Shown piece by piece: positions 60,849 through 64,000 of a stretch of 64,000 nucleotides of DNA. Source of the stretch: OFTM10 sp964344055. Its GTDB lineage: Bacteria > Actinomycetota > Acidimicrobiia > Acidimicrobiales > Aldehydirespiratoraceae. The position numbers were made by a program, and so were the translations under genes. The stretch is from assembly GCA_964344055.1 (NCBI GenBank), contig CAYFLT010000002.1, forward strand, positions 101,629-165,628. The letters run 5' to 3'. The notes under the pieces are model-generated. The model worked only from the letters and a program-made list of their open reading frames with translations. It was not told where the DNA came from and searched no databases. The number at the start of each line of letters is the position of its first letter. Position 1 is the first letter of the stretch.

Positions 60849-62120
60849 TCAGTCGATGCGTTCGATCACGATCGGCAACAGGGCGGGTGGCTGGTCGCCG
60901 ATACGCACGGCCGAGGCGGCCTCGTGGTGGACGGCGTCAAGGCGGTCGGCGTCGTCGGTGTGGAGTTCGAGCACCGGCTGACCGGCGCGGACCGAGTCTC
61001 CGACGTCGACGAGCGCCACCACTCCCGCAGTCGGGCTCACCGGGTCTTCCTTGCGAGCGCGACCCGCGCCGAGGCGCCAGGCCGCCAACCCAACGGGCAT
61101 CGCGTCGATTGCCGTGACGACGCCGGAGCGATCGGCCACCACCTCGGCCCGATGCGTTGCCGTCGGTAGTCCACCACTGAGGTCGCCACCCTGCGCCTCC
61201 ACCATGCGCTCGAATGTCGAGAGCGCCGCGCCCGACGCCAGGACGTCGGCAGGGTCGGCATCCAGGCCGGCGAGCCGGACCATGTCGTCGGCCAACGCAA
61301 GCGTGAGTTCGACCACGTCGGCGGGCCCACCCCCGGAGAGCACGTCGAGGGACTCCTGCACTTCGAGCGCGTTGCCCGCGGTGCGCCCGAGGAGGTCGTC
61401 CATCCGGGTGACCAGCGCAGAGGTGGCCACTCCGTGATCCTTGCCGAGCCGCACCATCGTGCGAGCCAGCTCCGTGGCCCGTCCGACGTCCTTCATGAAC
61501 GCGCCGGCGCCCGCCTTCACGTCCAGGGTCAGTGCGTCGGTGCCCTCGGCGATCTTCTTCGACATGATCGAGCTGGCGATCAGCGGGATCGACTCGATCG
61601 TCCCGGTGACGTCACGGAGGGCGTACAGCTTGCGGTCGGCGGGCGCGAGGTCATTACTGGCTCCCGCGATGATGCCGCCGACGGTTGCCAGCTGGTCCCG
61701 CAGCTCGTCGAGGGTCAATTGGGCCCGCCAGCCGGGTATGGCCTCCATCTTGTCGAGCGTGCCTCCGGTGTGGCCCAGGCCGCGTCCCGACAGCTGGGGC
61801 ACGGCGGCGCCGCAGGCCGCGAGAAGGGGCACGAGGACGAGCGAGATCTTGTCGCCGACGCCCCCGGTGGAGTGTTTGTCGACGGTGGGCCGGCCCACGC
61901 CGGAGAGATCGAGGGTGTCTCCGGAGTCGATCATCGCCCGGGTCCATCGGGCGAGCTCGTCCGAGTCCATGCCGTTGAGGAAGATGGCCATCGCGAGCGC
62001 GGCCGCCTGCTCGTCCGCGATGGACTCGCCGGTGGCGTAGGTGGAGATGAACCAGTCGATCTGGTCGCCCGTGAGCGCCCGACCGTCTCGTTTCGCAACG
62101 ATCACGTCGAGAACTCGCAT
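60849..62120 (-). CDS. deoA: Thymidine/pyrimidine-nucleoside phosphorylase
   Basis: The 423-residue enzyme has the family signature KHSTGGVGDKISLVL, the SGRGLGHTGGTLDKMEAIPG substrate loop and KKIAEGTDALTLDVKAGAGA. These bind phosphate and pyrimidine nucleoside for reversible phosphorolysis in nucleoside salvage. The length is typical of DeoA/Pdp. CGGAGA precedes ATG 62120. A universal stress protein gene lies 30 bases upstream on the same strand. Confidence 0.95.
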   Translation of the reverse strand: MRVLDVIVAKRDGRALTGDQIDWFISTYATGESIADEQAAALAMAIFLNGMDSDELARWTRAMIDSGDTLDLSGVGRPTVDKHSTGGVGDKISLVLVPLLAACGAAVPQLSGRGLGHTGGTLDKMEAIPGWRAQLTLDELRDQLATVGGIIAGASNDLAPADRKLYALRDVTGTIESIPLIASSIMSKKIAEGTDALTLDVKAGAGAFMKDVGRATELARTMVRLGKDHGVATSALVTRMDDLLGRTAGNALEVQESLDVLSGGGPADVVELTLALADDMVRLAGLDADPADVLASGAALSTFERMVEAQGGDLSGGLPTATHRAEVVADRSGVVTAIDAMPVGLAAWRLGAGRARKEDPVSPTAGVVALVDVGDSVRAGQPVLELHTDDADRLDAVHHEAASAVRIGDQPPALLPIVIERID

Positions 62121-62150
62121 GGGTCTCCGGGTTCTTGGAGGTCGGTGCCG

Positions 62151-62600
62151 TCAGCGCTCGTCGTCGTGGACGATGAGGAAGCTGCGCCGGGCGTTGTTGG
62201 CGACCCGGGAGGACACGCTACCTCGCACGAACCTGGCGGTCCGGCCCAGTCCCCGACTCCCGACGACGATCAGATCGGCGTCGACGTCGTCGGCGACATC
62301 CAGGATCGCCCCCGCGGGGTTGCCTTCCACGAGGTGGGTGTGATGGTCGACGCCTTTCGCGGCGAGGTATGCATCAGCCTCCTCGAGGTGCGCTCGTGGC
62401 GTTGCCAGGGCGTCGTAGGTCGAGCGGAACTCCTCGGGCAGGGCCTCGATCACGCGGGCCGTCTCCCCGGGATTCATCGGTTCGAACGCAGTGACGACAT
62501 GGACGGCGCCGTTCTCCGTAACGAGATCAGTCGCGGTCTCCAGAGCGTCGTGTGCATTCGCGGAACCGTCGTAGCCGGCGACCACGGTGTTGACTCTCAT
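62151..62600 (-). CDS. Universal stress protein
   Basis: The 149-residue single-domain USP has VVAGYDGSANAHDALETATD at its start. It ends with the ATP-binding pattern VVGSRGLGRTARFVRGSVSS (G-2x-G-9x-G-S), so it probably binds ATP. ATG 62600 is preferred to GTG 62603, because AAGGAGG is then five bases away. It is likely co-transcribed with the phosphorylase. Confidence 0.92.
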   Translation of the reverse strand: MRVNTVVAGYDGSANAHDALETATDLVTENGAVHVVTAFEPMNPGETARVIEALPEEFRSTYDALATPRAHLEEADAYLAAKGVDHHTHLVEGNPAGAILDVADDVDADLIVVGSRGLGRTARFVRGSVSSRVANNARRSFLIVHDDER

Positions 62601-62678
62601 CACAACCTCCTTGCTCCCTTTGCCCTTCTCTCCACCTCCATCGTGTGGCTGTCGCGGCGGAATCCAAAGGGGCGAAGG

Positions 62679-63638
62679 TCAGGAGGCGACTGCACCCCTC
62701 TTGTCGGCGCTCCCGTCGGGACGGATGCCGAGCATCCGACACACTGCGACCGACAGCTCGGGCTGGTTCATCGTGTAGAAGTGGAAGTGGCGGACACCGT
62801 GTTCGACCAGCCGGCGGCATTGCTCGGCCGCCACGGTGGCGGCGACCATGCGGCGGATCTCGGGGGCCTCGTCGAGGTCGGCGAACAGGTCCTGCATCCA
62901 CCCCGGTACCGCTGTGCCACACCGGCCCGCGAACCCCTCGATCCGCGCGAAGTTCGTGATCGGCATGATGCCGGCCACGATCGGCGCGGTGATGCCCGCC
63001 TGACGGACTGTCTCGTGCCACCGGAGGAAGGCGTCGGTGTCGAAGAAGAACTGGGTGATCGCCCGGTCGGCCCCGGCGTCGAGCTTGCGGCGCAGGTTGT
63101 CGAGGTCCGCGGCGGCGGACTCGGCCTTGGGGTGGATCTCGGGGTAGGCGGCGACTGCGATGTCGAAGCTGTCGCCGTCCGGCCTACTCCGGATGCCCTC
63201 GACCAGCTCTGCCGCGGAGCGATAGCCACCCTCGACGGTGCCATCGGTCTGACCGGCGGGAGGGTCACCCCTGAGCGCGACGATGCGGCGAACTCCGAGC
63301 GTCACGTATTCGTCGATGACCTGCTGCACGTCTTCCTTGCGGGCGCCGACGCAGGTGAGGTGGCCCGCGATGTCGAGGTTCGTCTGGGCCGAGAGCGACT
63401 CGATGGTGCGGAGGGTGCGGTCCTGGGTGGTGCCGCCTGCTCCGTAGGTGACCGAGACGAAGCTCGGCCCGAGTGGAGCGAGATCGTGCACGCAAGCGTC
63501 GAGTTGGTCCCTGGCCCTGTCCGTGGTCGGGGGGAAGAACTCGAAGGAGATCTCGAGATCTCGACGGATGGGGGTGGTGAGCCACGGCCGGCGAGCCAGC
63601 CGTTCGGCGGTCTCCTCGTCGGTGATGAGGGGGTTCAC
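62679..63638 (-). CDS. metF: Methylenetetrahydrofolate reductase
   Basis: The 319-residue FAD enzyme has FEFFPPTTDRARDQL (catalytic Glu region), VSVTYGAGGTTQDRT, HLTCVGARKEDVQ and RGDPP. A conserved DAGADRAITQFFFD follows. It makes 5-methyl-tetrahydrofolate for methionine synthesis. The GTG start overlaps the stop of the upstream methyltransferase in GTGA, so the two are coupled. Confidence 0.95.
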   Translation of the reverse strand: MNPLITDEETAERLARRPWLTTPIRRDLEISFEFFPPTTDRARDQLDACVHDLAPLGPSFVSVTYGAGGTTQDRTLRTIESLSAQTNLDIAGHLTCVGARKEDVQQVIDEYVTLGVRRIVALRGDPPAGQTDGTVEGGYRSAAELVEGIRSRPDGDSFDIAVAAYPEIHPKAESAAADLDNLRRKLDAGADRAITQFFFDTDAFLRWHETVRQAGITAPIVAGIMPITNFARIEGFAGRCGTAVPGWMQDLFADLDEAPEIRRMVAATVAAEQCRRLVEHGVRHFHFYTMNQPELSVAVCRMLGIRPDGSADKRGAVAS

Positions 63639-64000
63639 GAGGCGGCCTCCAGGCGTTGGGTAGATGGGGCGTCGGCGTGTTGATCAGCGGTCCAGATCGA
63701 CACGGTGAGTCCTTCCGGGGTGTCGGCCGGGGTCATGTGGCGGACGCGGACGTCGCCGAGACCAGCATCGGTGCACCAGCGTTCGATCTGAGCCGACTCG
63801 AACCCGAGCCAGCGGTGTGAAAAGTCCCGCTGCAGGGTCGAGAGCTGGTGAGGGCCGAAGTCGACGACGACCAGCCGGCCTCCGGGTCGGAGCGTCTGGG
63901 CCGCCTGGGAGAGTGCTTCGGCGGGGTCGTCGAGGAAGTGGAGCACGTGGTGGAGCACCGCGACATCGACCGAGCCCGGCGGGAGTTCGATGTCGTAGAC
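63635..64000 (-). CDS. SAM-dependent methyltransferase, C-terminal part (cut by window edge)
   Basis: The 121 residues present include the motif II/III regions of a class I methyltransferase (SVDVAVLHHVLHFLDDPAEAL, then AQTLRPGGRLVVVDFGPHQ) and a C-terminal beta-hairpin. The gene runs out of the window at 64000. Methyltransferases fused to or paired with an ArsR-type repressor are found next to metF in some bacteria, and the FGPHQLSTLQRDFSHRWLGF stretch fits that subgroup; whether an ArsR domain lies outside the window cannot be seen. It overlaps metF by 4 nt. Confidence 0.85.
   Translation of the reverse strand, partial: VYDIELPPGSVDVAVLHHVLHFLDDPAEALSQAAQTLRPGGRLVVVDFGPHQLSTLQRDFSHRWLGFESAQIERWCTDAGLGDVRVRHMTPADTPEGLTVSIWTADQHADAPSTQRLEAAS

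Overview
This window is a 64 kb piece of a draft, high-GC actinobacterial genome, or a metagenome-assembled one. It contains five runs of N, at 7890-7974, 14508-14517, 37396-37405, 59409-59418 and 59744-59894. GC-rich third codon positions, GTG starts, many 4-nt ATGA/GTGA overlaps, TANNNT -10 boxes just upstream of start codons, and several F420-type enzymes all point to Actinomycetota. The style recalls Acidimicrobiia, but no marker gene here proves that. I saw no rRNA, tRNA, CRISPR array, transposase, integrase or phage gene.

From 1 to 5.2 kb, a small protein made of nine-residue SIGSAGSVL repeats is flanked by two copies of a promoter-like 23-mer. It precedes an operon-like row: a degenerate HMG-CoA-synthase/DUF35 fusion, an SCP2-type thiolase, a CoxG-like SRPBCC membrane protein and a cytochrome P450. 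From 5.3 to 13.7 kb come a TetR regulator, an aldo/keto reductase and a tightly packed plus-strand set (MFS, acyl-CoA dehydrogenase, enoyl-CoA hydratase, F420/PPOX protein, MFS, DUF2889, enoyl-CoA hydratase). From 13.7 to 18.6 kb a minus-strand set encodes an acyl-CoA ligase, an orphan molybdenum-hydroxylase large subunit and an esterase.

From 18.6 to 37.2 kb lies a catabolic block, mostly on the plus strand. It encodes two LLM F420 enzymes, two SDRs, a CoA ligase, a HadA/HadB-like MaoC pair, an APH-like kinase, a cyclic-nucleotide-binding-fold protein, acyl-CoA dehydrogenases (one a FadE34-like fusion), hydrolases, a nitroreductase, an MBL-fold hydrolase, an orphan NuoF-like flavoprotein and two more enoyl-CoA hydratases. 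Together these would activate acids as CoA thioesters, shorten them by beta-oxidation and hydrolyse or redox-modify the intermediates. Ring, sterol-like, branched or hydroxylated acids are plausible substrates; none can be named from sequence alone.

From 37.9 to 44.0 kb is a complete oligopeptide-type ABC importer in the order ATPase, ATPase, lipoprotein, permease, permease. From 44.0 to 53.8 kb is a seven-gene minus-strand operon with an unusual mixture: membrane protein, deazaflavin reductase, FAD monooxygenase, SRPBCC protein, 2-hydroxyacid dehydrogenase, a heparinase/DUF2264-like domain fused to a glycosyltransferase, and a GH2 beta-galactosidase. From 53.9 to 64.0 kb are a fatty-acyl-CoA ligase, a family III CoA-transferase, a double GNAT, an MFS, universal stress proteins, Hsp20, pyrimidine-nucleoside phosphorylase, MetF and the end of a methyltransferase.

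The most striking non-coding content is two families of dispersed hairpins between genes. One has arms CTGGGTGG/CCACCCAG (five copies at three sites). The other has variable arms around a GGTGCCTGNCACC-like centre (five sites, one a 24-bp perfect inverted repeat that supplies the stop codon of the gene before it). The best candidates for undescribed biology are these repeat families, the lyase-like/glycosyltransferase fusion with its operon, and the SIGSAGS repeat protein.
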